Notes: a model not told the origin generated them from the sequence alone. 64,000 bases of DNA from Polaribacter sp. Z022 (GCF_023555495.1 NZ_JALCZO010000003.1:372001-436000); one strand, 5' to 3'. Counted from the first letter of the stretch, positions 8,283 to 18,127 are shown. Program-made: numbers and translations.

Positions 8283-9704
8283 TTATTTATAACTTCTTGG
8301 TCCTAGGAAGTTTGTTATTGCTGTTTCTATTAATTTACCCTTACTATAAACACCTATTTCTAACTTAACTTTTTCTTTCTTTAAAGCTGATGCATTAAGC
8401 TCTATAAATAGTGTACCTTCTGCTAAACCTTGTTTAGGTACAATAAAATCGTGATTTGAAACTAACTTAATAGTACCTTTATGAGATAAAATTTTATAAC
8501 TAACATCACTAATATCTTTAGTTGTTTTATTTATAACTTTATAAGTATAAACATTACTAATAATATTATTCTCTTTATGTTGGTATAGTTGACCTGGTAA
8601 TCTTAAAATAGTAGCTTCTACATCATTTCTTAAGAAAAGCATCCCTATTAAAATTCCTACTAAAATAAACAAAACAGCAGAATAACCTTTCATTCTTGCA
8701 GTAAGTTTAAAAGGATTGTTTTTTGCTATATTATCTTCACTAGCATACCTGATTAAACCAGTTGGCAAACCAACTTTTTCCATCATATGATCACACTCAT
8801 CAATACAAGCAGTACAATTAACACATTCTAATTGAGTACCGTTTCTAATATCTATGTTAGTAGGACAAACTACGATACATTGTTTACAATCTATACAATC
8901 TCCTTTACCTACTTCTGCTCTGTTTTCGTTTTTTCTAAATTTAGCTCTTCCTTTTTCTCCTTCTCCTCTTTTATAATCATAAGCTACGTTTACAGTTTTA
9001 TCATCTAATAAAACTCCTTGAAGTCTTCCATAAGGACAAGCTATAATACATACTTGTTCTCTAAACCACGCAAAAATAAAATAGAAAACACCCGTAAATA
9101 TTAATAATGAAATTAAAGTACTAATGTTATCTAAAGGATCTCCAGTTATGTAACTAATTAAAGTATCTCCACCTATTAAATATGCTAAAAAAACATTGGC
9201 TATTATAAAAGAAATGATAAAGAAAATGAACCATTTTAAAAGTCTTTTTCTAATTTTTTCAGCATTCCAAGGTTGTTTACTTAAACGTATTTGCTTACCT
9301 CTATCTCCATCAATCCAGTATTCAATTTTTCTAAAAACCATTTCTAAAAAAATGGTTTGTGGACAAATCCATCCACAGAAAATTCTACCAAAAACTACTG
9401 TAAATAGTATTACAAATACTACTCCAATAATCATTGAAATTACTAAAAGGTGAAAATCTTGAGGCCAAAAAGGAAAACCAAAAATATTAAACTTACGTTC
9501 TAAAACATTAAAAAGTAAAAATTGGTTTCCGTTAATTTTTATAAAAGGTGCAGATAGCAAGAAAATTAACAAAAAGTAACTTACATAACTTCTATAGTTA
9601 TAAAATTTACCACTAGGTTTTTTTGGAAAAACCCAAGAACGCTTACCAGACTTATCAATTGTACCAATACTGTCTCTAAATGTTTCGTTTTCGGGAGTTT
9701 CCAT
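8283..9704 (-). CDS. ccoG: Cytochrome c oxidase accessory protein CcoG (FixG), polyferredoxin membrane protein
   Basis: The 473-residue protein has several membrane helices in its first 220 residues, with the membrane Cys motif GRIFCGWICPQT, then a cytosolic ferredoxin domain with clustered cysteines (CIDCKQCIVVCP and CVNCTACIDECDH, about residues 265-310) for two [4Fe-4S] clusters. A final membrane helix precedes a C-terminal Ig-like domain. CcoG is thought to reduce Cu(II) for insertion into the CuB site of cbb3 oxidase. It follows ccoP by 22 bases in the same operon. The soluble domain carries the CxxCxxCxxxCP set in full. Confidence 0.93.
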   Translation of the reverse strand: METPENETFRDSIGTIDKSGKRSWVFPKKPSGKFYNYRSYVSYFLLIFLLSAPFIKINGNQFLLFNVLERKFNIFGFPFWPQDFHLLVISMIIGVVFVILFTVVFGRIFCGWICPQTIFLEMVFRKIEYWIDGDRGKQIRLSKQPWNAEKIRKRLLKWFIFFIISFIIANVFLAYLIGGDTLISYITGDPLDNISTLISLLIFTGVFYFIFAWFREQVCIIACPYGRLQGVLLDDKTVNVAYDYKRGEGEKGRAKFRKNENRAEVGKGDCIDCKQCIVVCPTNIDIRNGTQLECVNCTACIDECDHMMEKVGLPTGLIRYASEDNIAKNNPFKLTARMKGYSAVLFILVGILIGMLFLRNDVEATILRLPGQLYQHKENNIISNVYTYKVINKTTKDISDVSYKILSHKGTIKLVSNHDFIVPKQGLAEGTLFIELNASALKKEKVKLEIGVYSKGKLIETAITNFLGPRSYK

Positions 9705-9726
9705 AACCTTTTATTTTCTAATTAAA

Positions 9727-10608
9727 CTACTCTTCTACTATGGTTTCTTTGGCTTCTTCTACCCACTTTTCTCCTTGAGCAGCTTTACCATTTGCTGGTG
9801 TTGTTCCTTGTAAAGAAATAACATAACTAGCAACTTTAGCCATATCAGCAGCTTTTAAAGTTTTGTTCCAAGCAATCATACCTTTACCATCTCTACCTCC
9901 ATTAGAAATTGTAGTAAACACATTTTTAATTCCTCCTCCTAAGATCCAGAATTCATCTGTTAAGTTTGGACCAATAGAACCACCACCATCTTCTAAGTGA
10001 CAAGATGCACAGTTTAATTTAAACACTGCTTTACCCCTACTTAAATCTTTAGCATCTGTTAATAAAGTAACATTATCTGCAGTAATTAAATCTGGTGCTG
10101 TAGATTTATATTTCTTTAATGCTGCTTTTGCTTCTGCTACTGCTTTATCGTATTCTACTATTTGGTTGTCTCCATCTAATACATGGAATCTTACCAAATA
10201 AACAACTGCAAAAATAATTGTAGCATAAAACATATACACCCACCAAGGTGGTAATGTATTATCTAATTCTTTAATTCCATCATAATTATGATCTAAAACA
10301 ATTTCTTCTTCATCATCAATATCTTTAGCTTTTGTCCAAGATTTTATTAATTTTTTAATCCAAAGATTACTTTCTTCTGGAACAATACCTAATTTTTCAT
10401 TTTGAAGTTCTGTTGCTTTATTAATAGCAATTACATTTACCATTTCTTTTAAAACAACCACTATAATGAATCCTATAAGCGCTAACCATACTAACGGATT
10501 CTCATAAATATCAAATGGGTTTTCGTACACCATGAACGACTTTGCTAGTGCTAAAAACGTAACAATAACAAAGATTACATATATTGTAGATTGAAAATAT
10601 TTTTTCAT
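9727..10608 (-). CDS. ccoP: cbb3-type cytochrome c oxidase subunit III (CcoP), single-haem form
   Basis: The 293-residue subunit has two N-terminal membrane helices (about 1-25 and 38-60), a charged linker, a third helix (VYMFYATIIFAVVYLVRFHVL) and a cytochrome c domain. I see only one haem-binding motif (CASCH, near residue 205), with the later Met ligand probably in the GMIAWNKTL segment. Proteobacterial CcoP has two haems; a single c-type haem is usual for Bacteroidota as far as I know. It passes electrons from soluble cytochrome c towards the CcoNO core. It is preceded 12 bases upstream by the small ccoQ-like gene. Confidence 0.93.
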   Translation of the reverse strand: MKKYFQSTIYVIFVIVTFLALAKSFMVYENPFDIYENPLVWLALIGFIIVVVLKEMVNVIAINKATELQNEKLGIVPEESNLWIKKLIKSWTKAKDIDDEEEIVLDHNYDGIKELDNTLPPWWVYMFYATIIFAVVYLVRFHVLDGDNQIVEYDKAVAEAKAALKKYKSTAPDLITADNVTLLTDAKDLSRGKAVFKLNCASCHLEDGGGSIGPNLTDEFWILGGGIKNVFTTISNGGRDGKGMIAWNKTLKAADMAKVASYVISLQGTTPANGKAAQGEKWVEEAKETIVEE

Positions 10609-10620
10609 TTTATTTCGTTT

Positions 10621-10788
10621 TTATTGTTCAAATGGTAAGTTACTTACCTTGTTTATATAATCTTTTTTTGCAGTAGAAACCCACCAAAATAAGGCTACAA
10701 AAAAAGTAAAGAATATGACTAATGATATCATAGGATAGATCTCTATACCTGTAATACTTTCCATATGGTTTTTTACAAATTTTAACAT
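10621..10788 (-). CDS. ccoQ: CcoQ-like small cbb3 oxidase membrane subunit
   Basis: This 55-residue open frame begins with ATG at 10788 and ends with TAA at 10621. The product starts MLKFVKNHMESITG, then has a single membrane helix (YPMISLVIFFTFFVALFWW), followed by the short basic tail STAKKDYINKVSNLPFEQ. This architecture, with one helix ending in an FxxxFWWV-like edge and a KxDY tail, matches CcoQ, which stabilises cbb3 oxidase. It lies between ccoNO (5 bases) and ccoP (12 bases) in the same direction, exactly where ccoQ belongs. Confidence 0.88.
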   Translation of the reverse strand: MLKFVKNHMESITGIEIYPMISLVIFFTFFVALFWWVSTAKKDYINKVSNLPFEQ

Positions 10789-10793
10789 GAGTC

Positions 10794-12989
10794 TTATTTT
10801 TTAGAGATTTTCTGTTCGTCTTTAACTTTTATATCAGTACCTAAACGTTGGATATAAGCAATAAGCGCTACAATCTCTCTGTTTTTCATTTCAACAAAAG
10901 CTTCACCATTTTCTTTGGCATATTTTTTATCTGCTTCATAATTTTTTGCAAAATCTGGATCTGCATATAAATTTTGCTCAATAATTGTTCCTTGTTCTAT
11001 CATCTGATTTTGAGCATTTGCTATTTCAGCTTCAGTATAAGGAACTCCAAGAGTTACCATTGCTTCCATTTTTGCTTCAGTATCAGATTTATCAAGTTCA
11101 TTTCTTACCAACCATTTATATGCTGGCATAATAGAACCTGGAGATGTACTTTGTGGGTCATACATATGATTTAAGTGCCAGCTATCATTATATTTCTGAC
11201 CAATTCTATGTAAATCTGGACCTGTACGTTTAGAACCCCATAAGAATGGATGATCGTAAACATATTCTCCTGCTTTAGAGTATTCTCCATAACGTTCTAC
11301 CTCACTTCTAAAAGGTCTAATCATTTGAGAGTGACATCCAACACAACCTTCTCTAATATAAATATCACGTCCTTCTAACTCTAAAGGAGTATATGGTTTT
11401 ACACTACTAATTGTAGGTATATTAGATTCTATTAATAATGTTGGTATAATTTGAACAATACCTCCAATTAATATTGCAACAGTTGCATAAATTGTTAATT
11501 TAATTGGTTTTCTTTCTAACCAAGTATGATAACCTTCTCCTTTAGTTCTATAAGTTGGTACTTTTGCTAATGCAGGTGCTTCTGCTAACTCATCTGTAAC
11601 ATCGCTACCAGATCTAACAGTTCTAACAACATTATAAATCATTACAATTGCTCCAAGAATAAAGAATGTTCCTCCAATTGCACGCATCCAATACATAGGT
11701 ATAATTTCGTTTACAGTTTCTAAGAAGTTACCGTAAGTTAAAGACCCATCTGGATTAAATTGTTTCCACATAGAAGCTTGTACAAAACCTGCTACATACA
11801 TTGGTAATGCATACATAATAATACCTAATGTACCAATCCAAAAGTGAAAGTTTGCTAATGCTGTAGAGTATAATTTTGTTTTAAACATTCTTGGTATTAA
11901 CCAATACAACATACCAAATGTTAAGAATCCGTTCCAAGCTAATGCACCAACGTGAACGTGAGCAATAATCCAATCACTAAAGTGAGCAATTGCATTTACA
12001 TTTTTTAAAGATAACATTGGTCCTTCAAAAGTTGCCATACCATAACCTGTAATTGCAACTACCATGAATTTTAAAACAGGGTCTGTTCTAACTTTGTCCC
12101 AAGCTCCACGTAAAGTTAATAATCCATTAATCATACCTCCCCAAGATGGTGCAATTAACATTACAGAAAATGCAACTCCTAAATTTTGAGCCCATTCTGG
12201 TAATGCTGTATATAATAAGTGGTGAGGTCCTGCCCAGATATAAATAAATATTAGAGACCAAAAGTGAACAATAGATAACCTATAAGAATAAACTGGTCTG
12301 TTTGCCGCTTTTGGTACAAAATAGTACATTAATCCTAAGAAAGGTGTAGTTAAGAAAAATGCTACTGCATTATGTCCATACCACCATTGTACTAAGGCAT
12401 CTTGTACACCTGCGTATACAGAATAAGATTTTAAGAAAGAAACAGGTAATTCTAAACTATTAAAAATATGAAGAACAGCTACAGTTACAAAAGTTCCTAA
12501 ATAGAACCAAATTGCAACATATAAATGACGTTGTCTTCTTTGTAAAATAGTCCAAATCATATTTACACCAAATGCAACCCAAACAAGAGCAATAGCAATA
12601 TCTATTGGCCACTCTAATTCTGCATATTCTTTAGAAGATGTATATCCTAAAGGTAGTGTAATTGCTGCTGCAACAATAATTAATTGCCAACCCCAAAAAT
12701 TGAAGTTACTTAAAAAGTTACTTGCCATTCTTGCTTTTAACAATCGCTGAAGTGAATAATAAACACCTGCATAAATTGCATTACCAACAAAGGCAAAAAT
12801 CACAGCATTGGTATGTAATGGTCTTAAACGTCCAAAACTAAGCCATGAAATCCCATCAGTAAGATTTGGGAATAAAAACATAAATGCCAACAACAATCCT
12901 ACAGTGAATCCTACAATTCCCCATAGTAAAGTGGCATAGATGAATTTTTTTACGATCTTATTATCGTAATAAAATTGTTGCATTTCCAT
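10794..12989 (-). CDS. ccoNO: Fused cbb3-type cytochrome c oxidase subunits I and II (CcoN-CcoO)
   Basis: This is the catalytic core of a high-affinity oxygen reductase in the inner membrane. The 731-residue protein joins CcoN (about 1-480, twelve helices) and CcoO (about 490-731). In CcoN the haem and CuB ligands can be seen: LRPLHTN, WWYGHNAVAF, the His pair in GPHHLLYT, and the HVHVGALAWNG haem histidines. The CcoO part starts after another hydrophobic segment and has the single c-haem motif CVGCH followed by SQMIRPFRSEVERYGEYS, the typical CcoO sequence. CcoN and CcoO are separate in most Proteobacteria; the fusion is common in Flavobacteriia. ccoS lies 10 bases upstream. Confidence 0.95.
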   Translation of the reverse strand: MEMQQFYYDNKIVKKFIYATLLWGIVGFTVGLLLAFMFLFPNLTDGISWLSFGRLRPLHTNAVIFAFVGNAIYAGVYYSLQRLLKARMASNFLSNFNFWGWQLIIVAAAITLPLGYTSSKEYAELEWPIDIAIALVWVAFGVNMIWTILQRRQRHLYVAIWFYLGTFVTVAVLHIFNSLELPVSFLKSYSVYAGVQDALVQWWYGHNAVAFFLTTPFLGLMYYFVPKAANRPVYSYRLSIVHFWSLIFIYIWAGPHHLLYTALPEWAQNLGVAFSVMLIAPSWGGMINGLLTLRGAWDKVRTDPVLKFMVVAITGYGMATFEGPMLSLKNVNAIAHFSDWIIAHVHVGALAWNGFLTFGMLYWLIPRMFKTKLYSTALANFHFWIGTLGIIMYALPMYVAGFVQASMWKQFNPDGSLTYGNFLETVNEIIPMYWMRAIGGTFFILGAIVMIYNVVRTVRSGSDVTDELAEAPALAKVPTYRTKGEGYHTWLERKPIKLTIYATVAILIGGIVQIIPTLLIESNIPTISSVKPYTPLELEGRDIYIREGCVGCHSQMIRPFRSEVERYGEYSKAGEYVYDHPFLWGSKRTGPDLHRIGQKYNDSWHLNHMYDPQSTSPGSIMPAYKWLVRNELDKSDTEAKMEAMVTLGVPYTEAEIANAQNQMIEQGTIIEQNLYADPDFAKNYEADKKYAKENGEAFVEMKNREIVALIAYIQRLGTDIKVKDEQKISKK

Positions 12990-12999
12990 AATATTAAAT

Positions 13000-13176
13000 T
13001 TAGTCTAAAGTTGATTTCTTTTGTTTATCTGTTATTAATTCATCATCAAAAAGCATTCGTACAGAAGGTGTATATGAATCATCATATTGACCACTCTTTA
13101 CAGAATATATAAATGCGAAAAAAAATAAGATTGCTACTATTATACTAATAGTTAGTAGTAGGTATATTACGCTCAT
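13000..13176 (-). CDS. ccoS: cbb3 oxidase maturation protein CcoS
   Basis: The 58-residue product begins MSVIYLLLTISIIVAILFFFAF, one membrane helix, then the CcoS signature FIYSVKSGQYDD and a short acidic tail. CcoS is needed to put haem and copper into CcoN. I chose the ATG at 13176 over an in-frame one at 13236 because the family begins M-S/N-V-I-Y and because a -7 promoter box (13200-13207) and an Fnr-like palindrome (13231-13242) occupy the extra upstream stretch. It is the first gene of the ccoS-NO-Q-P-G-H-TauE operon. Confidence 0.9.
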   Translation of the reverse strand: MSVIYLLLTISIIVAILFFFAFIYSVKSGQYDDSYTPSVRMLFDDELITDKQKKSTLD

Positions 13177-13199
13177 ATCTTGCCTGATAATTAATTTCT

Positions 13200-13242
13200 C
13201 AAAAATACTATTGGTCAGTTTCTTAAAATATGACATTTATCA
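13200..13242 (-). promoter_or_regulatory. Promoter of the cbb3 operon with an Fnr-like box
   Basis: On the minus strand a -7 box TATTTTTG lies at 13200-13207, and the near-palindrome TGATAAATGTCA lies at 13231-13242. The palindrome centre is about 29.5 bases upstream of the 5' edge of the -7 box. This spacing nearly equals that of the ccoI promoter and suits an activating Fnr/Crp regulator around -42. The regulator is probably the product of the gene at 18230. Binding itself is inference. Confidence 0.65.
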
Positions 13243-13263
13243 TGTTTTTAGAAACTCACTTTT

Positions 13264-14628
13264 TTAAATTGTCATAGAAAACAATTGTGTTTTGGGTTTA
13301 TTTTTTAATAAATGAACATCAAAAGCCATACAAATGTTTCTTACATAAGGTCTTGCTTTTTCTGGCACTATTAAAGAGTTTTTGCTTATTTTAATTAAAC
13401 CATCTGCTTCCATTTCTTTTAATAAAGACAAATGCATTTCTATATTATCTATTTTCATAGATTCATTTTCCCAAGAAGTAGAAAAGTGACACATGATGTT
13501 TAAAATATGTTTTCTAATAACTCTATCTTCTTCTGATAATAAATGCCCTCTAAAAATTGGAATTTCTCCTTCATTAACAATTTTCTGGTATTCTTTTACT
13601 GTTTTTACATTTTGTGCAAAAGCATACCATGAATCTGAAATTGCAGACATCCCTAAACCAACCATTAATTGAGTTTTATTTGCAGTATAACCCATAAAAT
13701 TTCTATGCAAGGTTTTATGAATAGTTGCCTGAAATAAACTATCGGTTTTTAATGCAAAATGATCCATACCAATTTCTACATATCCTAATTCTGCAAAAAG
13801 TTGTTTACCTATTTCGTAAAGCTCTCTTTTTTCATCATTTTTTGGCAAATCGTTTTCATTAAAACCTCTTTGACCAACACCTTTTACCCAAGGTACATGT
13901 GCATAACTGTAAAACGAAATTCTGTCTGGTTGTAACTCTTTTGTTTTATTAATTGTATGAATTACATTTTCTTTTGTTTGAAATGGTAAGCCAAAAATTA
14001 AATCGTGACTAACAGATGTATACCCAATTTCTCTAGACCAATTTGTTACCTGTTCTACAGCTTCAAAAGGTTGAATTCTATGAATAGCTTCTTGTACTTT
14101 TTCATTATAATCTTGTACTCCAAAACTTACTCTTGTAAAACCACAATTAAACAATGTTTGTAATTGTTCTTTTGTTGTGTTATTAGGATGACCTTCAAAA
14201 CTAAATTCTGCTTCTAGATGTTTATTTGATAACGAAAAAATACCATCCATTAAATACTCTAAGTTTTCTTTTGAAAAAAACGTTGGTGTTCCTCCTCCTA
14301 AATGTAATTCTTTAATTATCGGAGTTTCATCTATTAAGTCTACATATAGTTTCCATTCTTTTAAAACGGTTTCTATATATTCTTCTTCTACTTCATGCCT
14401 TTTGGTAATATGTTTATGACAAGCACAAAACGTACATAAACTTTCGCAAAATGGTAAATGAATGTAAATACTAATTCCTTCAGATGAATTACTTTCTTTA
14501 AAGGAAGTTTGAAAAGATTGTATCCAATCTTGTTTCTGAATTCCTTCTTTATTCCAATAAGGAACAGTTGGATAACTTGTATATCTTGGTCCTGGAATAT
14601 TATATTTTTGTACTAAAGATGTTGTCAT
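13264..14628 (-). CDS. hemN: Oxygen-independent coproporphyrinogen III oxidase
   Basis: This radical SAM enzyme makes protoporphyrinogen IX without oxygen, securing haem for the cbb3 oxidase under low oxygen. The 454-residue protein has YIHLPFCESLCTFCACHK near residue 55, with the CxxxCxxC iron-sulfur motif and the extra Cys typical of HemN, followed by HLGGGTPTF and GVQDYNEKVQEAIHR. The gene lies 8 bases downstream of deoD in the same direction and ends 22 bases before the Fnr-like site of the ccoS promoter. Full length; no key residue is missing. Confidence 0.95.
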   Translation of the reverse strand: MTTSLVQKYNIPGPRYTSYPTVPYWNKEGIQKQDWIQSFQTSFKESNSSEGISIYIHLPFCESLCTFCACHKHITKRHEVEEEYIETVLKEWKLYVDLIDETPIIKELHLGGGTPTFFSKENLEYLMDGIFSLSNKHLEAEFSFEGHPNNTTKEQLQTLFNCGFTRVSFGVQDYNEKVQEAIHRIQPFEAVEQVTNWSREIGYTSVSHDLIFGLPFQTKENVIHTINKTKELQPDRISFYSYAHVPWVKGVGQRGFNENDLPKNDEKRELYEIGKQLFAELGYVEIGMDHFALKTDSLFQATIHKTLHRNFMGYTANKTQLMVGLGMSAISDSWYAFAQNVKTVKEYQKIVNEGEIPIFRGHLLSEEDRVIRKHILNIMCHFSTSWENESMKIDNIEMHLSLLKEMEADGLIKISKNSLIVPEKARPYVRNICMAFDVHLLKNKPKTQLFSMTI

Positions 14629-14635
14629 TTTTCTA

Positions 14636-15334
14636 TTAAGCTAGTTCTAAAGCAATTTCAATCATTTCTTTAAAAGTTTGTTCTCTTTCATCTGCTGTTG
14701 TTCTTTCTTTAGTAACCAAACTATCAGAAATTGTTAATATAGCAAGTGCATTTACATTGTGTTTTGCTGCTACTGTATACAAACCAGATGTTTCCATTTC
14801 TACACATAGCACACCATAATCTGCCCATTTTTGATAACTTTCAAACTCATCAGCATAAAACTCATCAGAACTTAAAATTCCACCAGCTTTTATTGGAATA
14901 TTTTTTTCTTTTGCTACTTCTATAGCTTTTTGCAATAATTTAAAACTAGCTGTTGGTGCAAAATCTGCTCCATTAAAACGAATTGTGTTTAAACCAGAAT
15001 TTGTAGAAGCTGCCATTGCTAAAACAATATCTCTGATTTTTACATCTTTTTGATAAGAACCTGCAGACCCAACTCTAATAAGATTTTTTACTCCATATTC
15101 TGTAATTAATTCTGTAGCATAAATTAATGTTGAAGGGATTCCCATACCTGTTCCTTGTACAGAAATTTTCTTTCCTTTATAGGTACCTGTAAAACCTAAC
15201 ATTCCTCTAACATCATTATACAAAACAACATTTTCTAAAAAAGTATCTGCAATCCATTTTGCCCTCATAGGATCTCCTGGAAGTAAAACTGTTTCTGCTA
15301 TTTCTCCTTTTTTTGCTTCGATATGTACACTCAT
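14636..15334 (-). CDS. deoD: Purine-nucleoside phosphorylase, DeoD type
   Basis: The 232-residue enzyme splits purine (deoxy)nucleosides with phosphate. The hexameric DeoD family is recognised by [29 protein letters not shown] at the start (shown here only in part as its LPGDPMRA motif), RVGSAGSYQ, the [10 protein letters not shown] base/ribose site and TISDSLVT with the catalytic Asp near residue 205. It sits between the small cupin gene and hemN, and a short perfect inverted repeat (15351-15366) lies in front of it. There is no obvious functional tie to respiration; it may simply share the operon. Confidence 0.93.
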   Translation of the reverse strand: MSVHIEAKKGEIAETVLLPGDPMRAKWIADTFLENVVLYNDVRGMLGFTGTYKGKKISVQGTGMGIPSTLIYATELITEYGVKNLIRVGSAGSYQKDVKIRDIVLAMAASTNSGLNTIRFNGADFAPTASFKLLQKAIEVAKEKNIPIKAGGILSSDEFYADEFESYQKWADYGVLCVEMETSGLYTVAAKHNVNALAILTISDSLVTKERTTADEREQTFKEMIEIALELA

Positions 15335-15350
15335 AATTATTTCTTTTTAC

Positions 15351-15366
15351 TGAAACTTATGTTTCA
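15351..15366. repeat. Perfect 16-base inverted repeat in front of deoD
   Basis: The sequence TGAAACTTATGTTTCA has arms TGAAAC and GTTTCA around four bases. It lies 17 bases upstream of the deoD start in the 80-base gap after the cupin gene. It could be an operator for deoD-hemN; no regulator can be named. Confidence 0.5.
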
Positions 15367-15414
15367 AAACATTCTTATTTCTTCTTTTAATATATATTTT
15401 TTTTAAGTGATATA

Positions 15415-15747
15415 TTAAACACTCTCAACTCTTTTTACTGAATCTAACTTAGATAAAGTTAATCTAACTACACTCTCTTCTTTAGCTTTAAGATTATGCA
15501 AAACGTTAGCTTCTAAAGATATTAAATCTCCTTCATTAAGTAACAACAATTCTTCTTTAACACCAAAATCTATACTACCTTTTATAACCTGAACAATAAT
15601 TGTAAAAGGAGCTTTATGATCTTTCATTACTTGTCCTTTTTTAAAAACAATTCTTATTTCTTTTGAAAAATCAGTTTCCATTAATATAGAAACTGCTGGC
15701 TTATTATCTTTATACTCAATATTTTCTAAAAAAGAGGTAACATTCAT
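15415..15747 (-). CDS. Small cupin-domain protein
   Basis: This 110-residue single-domain cupin has the KDHKAPFTIIVQVIKGSIDFGV half (a cupin motif 1 with few metal ligands) and the LNEGDLISLEANVLHNLKAKEES half (motif 2 with one His). Metal ligands are sparse, so it may bind a small molecule rather than act as an enzyme. It begins 4 bases after the ccoI stop on the same strand, so it is almost certainly co-transcribed with the copper ATPase. I cannot assign a function; a link to low-oxygen or metal metabolism is guesswork from the position. Confidence 0.8.
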   Translation of the reverse strand: MNVTSFLENIEYKDNKPAVSILMETDFSKEIRIVFKKGQVMKDHKAPFTIIVQVIKGSIDFGVKEELLLLNEGDLISLEANVLHNLKAKEESVVRLTLSKLDSVKRVESV

Positions 15748-15751
15748 AATT

Positions 15752-18127
15752 TTATTTAATTTTATTTCCTAATAAATTGGTTGAAATTGAAGTAAACACT
15801 ACAATACTTATAGAGCTTAAAGGCATTAAAATTGCTGCAATAACTGGCATTAATTGCCCAGTAACCGCAAAATACAAGCCTACTACATTATAACATAAAG
15901 AAAGTATAAAACAGTATTTTATAATTTGTATTGCTTTCTTTGAAGCGCCAATATAAGCTTCAATTTTATTAAATTTTGAAGCATCTAAAATTCCATCACA
16001 TGCTGGAGAAAACACATTTATATTTTCTGACAAAGCGATTCCAACATTGCTTTGAGCCAAAGCACCTGCGTCATTTAAACCATCTCCAATCATACATACT
16101 TTTTTGTTTTCTTTCTGTAAATTAGCAACAACCTCTAATTTATCTTCTGGTTTTTGATTGAATAACAAATGAGTTTCTTCTGGTAATTTTTGTTGTAAAT
16201 ATTCTTTTTCACCTTCATTATCTCCAGAAACAACAGATAAACTATAGTCCTTTTTAAGTGAATTAAACATCTTTTTTACTCCTTCTCTGTATGAGTTTTT
16301 AAAAGTAAATTTACCTTTATAAACACCATTAATACTAACATAAACAGAAGTATCTAGGGTAGATTTATCTGTATTATTAATTACATAATTAGAAGATCCT
16401 AACTTTAATTTTACATCTTTATATTCAACTTCTATTCCCTTACCTACAACTTCAACAAAATCAGAAACAACAACTGTTTCTACTTCATTAAAAGTATTAT
16501 ACAACGTTCTACTTAATGGGTGGTTTGATGCTCTTAAAGAACTTTTTAAAATGCTTTTTTCTAATTGATTTAATGCTACTCCATCATAAGTAATAGTACT
16601 TTCTTTATGAGTAGTTAATGTACCTGTTTTATCAAATATTAATGTATCAATTTCAGCTAATTGCTCTACAACAGTTGCATTTTTTAAATAGAATTTTTGT
16701 TTTCCAAAAATGCGCAACATATTACCTAAAGTAAAAGGAGCTGCCAACGCAATTGCACATGGACATGCAATAATTAATACAGAAGTAAAAACATTTAAAG
16801 CAATACTAACATCAAAAAATAACCAATAAAAAGTTGCCACAAAAGCAATTAACAACACTACAATAGTAAAGTTTTTACTAATCTTATCTGTTATCGTTTT
16901 AAATGGCGATTTCTTGTCTTTTTTAAACACATCATTACTCCACAATTGAGTTAAGTAGCTTTGTGATACAGATGCCAAAACTTCCATTTCCAAAACTCCA
17001 GAAAGTTGTTTTCCTCCAGCAAAAAGTTTATCTCCAGATTTTTTAGACACTGGTTCTGCCTCACCAGTTACAAAACTATAATCTATAGCTGCATTTCCAT
17101 TAATTAGTATACCATCTACAGGTATTAATTCTTGATTTCTTATCAATAATCTATCACCTTTTTCTACCTCATAAATCTGTACATTCTCTTCTTTATTTCC
17201 ACCTGTAATTCTGGTAACAGCTATAGGGAAATAAGATTTATAATCTCTTTCAAACGATAAAAAATCATATGTTTTTTGTTGAAAAAACTTTCCTAACAAC
17301 AAAAAGAAAACCAAACCTGTTAAGCTATCAAAAAAACCGGTTCCTAAGTCGAAAATTATTTCTACAGAACTTCTAATAAATAAAACTGAAATACCTAATG
17401 CTATAGGAACATCTATATTTAATAATTTAGAACGTAAACCTTTATAAGCCGATATAAAATAATCTCTTCCTGCATAAAAAACAACAGGTAAAGAGAAGCA
17501 AAACATTAACCATCTAAAAATACCTTTGTAATTTTCTATCCAAAAACCATCTACTTGAAAATATTCTGGAAAAGAAAGAAACATTACATTTCCAAAAGCA
17601 AATCCTGCAATTCCAAGTTTATAAATTAAACTTCTATCCACACTTTTTTTACCCCCCTCATAATCTTCTAAACTTATATAAGGTTCATAACCAATAGAAC
17701 TCATTAAAAGCACTATTTCTTTTAAAGATGTTAAATCTGAATTGTAAGTAATTCTTACTTTTTTCTTTGGAAAATCTACTTGAGAAGAAGAAACCTTAGG
17801 ATTTAATTTATGTAAGTTTTCTAAAATCCAAATACAAGAACTACAATGTATATGAGGAATATATAGGGTTACAATCTGTGTATTACCGTCATTAAAATCC
17901 AATAATTTCCCTACAATCTCCTTGTTATCCAAAAAATCGAATTTTCCTTGAATTTCATTTGGGATTGCTCCAGGATTGTCCTGAAAATCGTAATAACAAG
18001 TTAAATCGTTTTGTGAAAAAATTTCATATACAGTTTTACAACCATTACAACAGAAATTTTTAGTATCAAATTCTATTAAATTATCATCACAAAAATCACC
18101 ACAGTGATAACATTGTGTAGATTTCAT
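15752..18127 (-). CDS. ccoI: Copper-transporting P1B-type ATPase CcoI (FixI) for cbb3 oxidase
   Basis: The 791-residue membrane ATPase exports copper to the periplasm for insertion into the cbb3 oxidase. The N-terminus carries a Cys-rich zinc-ribbon-like segment (CYHCGDFCDD, then CCNGCKTVYEIF), as in FixI-type ATPases, then a heavy-metal-associated domain with HCSSC near residue 97. Membrane helices follow, with the CPC transport motif in IIACPCAIALAA, the phosphorylation motif DKTGTLT, and GDGLNDAGALA. It is divergent from the Fnr-type regulator gene, with an Fnr-like box between them, and is followed directly by the cupin gene. Length and motifs are those of CcoI rather than a general copper-detoxification pump, which fits the nearby cbb3 genes. 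Confidence 0.93.
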   Translation of the reverse strand: MKSTQCYHCGDFCDDNLIEFDTKNFCCNGCKTVYEIFSQNDLTCYYDFQDNPGAIPNEIQGKFDFLDNKEIVGKLLDFNDGNTQIVTLYIPHIHCSSCIWILENLHKLNPKVSSSQVDFPKKKVRITYNSDLTSLKEIVLLMSSIGYEPYISLEDYEGGKKSVDRSLIYKLGIAGFAFGNVMFLSFPEYFQVDGFWIENYKGIFRWLMFCFSLPVVFYAGRDYFISAYKGLRSKLLNIDVPIALGISVLFIRSSVEIIFDLGTGFFDSLTGLVFFLLLGKFFQQKTYDFLSFERDYKSYFPIAVTRITGGNKEENVQIYEVEKGDRLLIRNQELIPVDGILINGNAAIDYSFVTGEAEPVSKKSGDKLFAGGKQLSGVLEMEVLASVSQSYLTQLWSNDVFKKDKKSPFKTITDKISKNFTIVVLLIAFVATFYWLFFDVSIALNVFTSVLIIACPCAIALAAPFTLGNMLRIFGKQKFYLKNATVVEQLAEIDTLIFDKTGTLTTHKESTITYDGVALNQLEKSILKSSLRASNHPLSRTLYNTFNEVETVVVSDFVEVVGKGIEVEYKDVKLKLGSSNYVINNTDKSTLDTSVYVSINGVYKGKFTFKNSYREGVKKMFNSLKKDYSLSVVSGDNEGEKEYLQQKLPEETHLLFNQKPEDKLEVVANLQKENKKVCMIGDGLNDAGALAQSNVGIALSENINVFSPACDGILDASKFNKIEAYIGASKKAIQIIKYCFILSLCYNVVGLYFAVTGQLMPVIAAILMPLSSISIVVFTSISTNLLGNKIK

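Noticed and set aside
13177..13236. CcoS with 20 more N-terminal residues
   Set aside because: The additional stretch contains the -7 box and meets the Fnr-like box; CcoS proteins start with the membrane helix.
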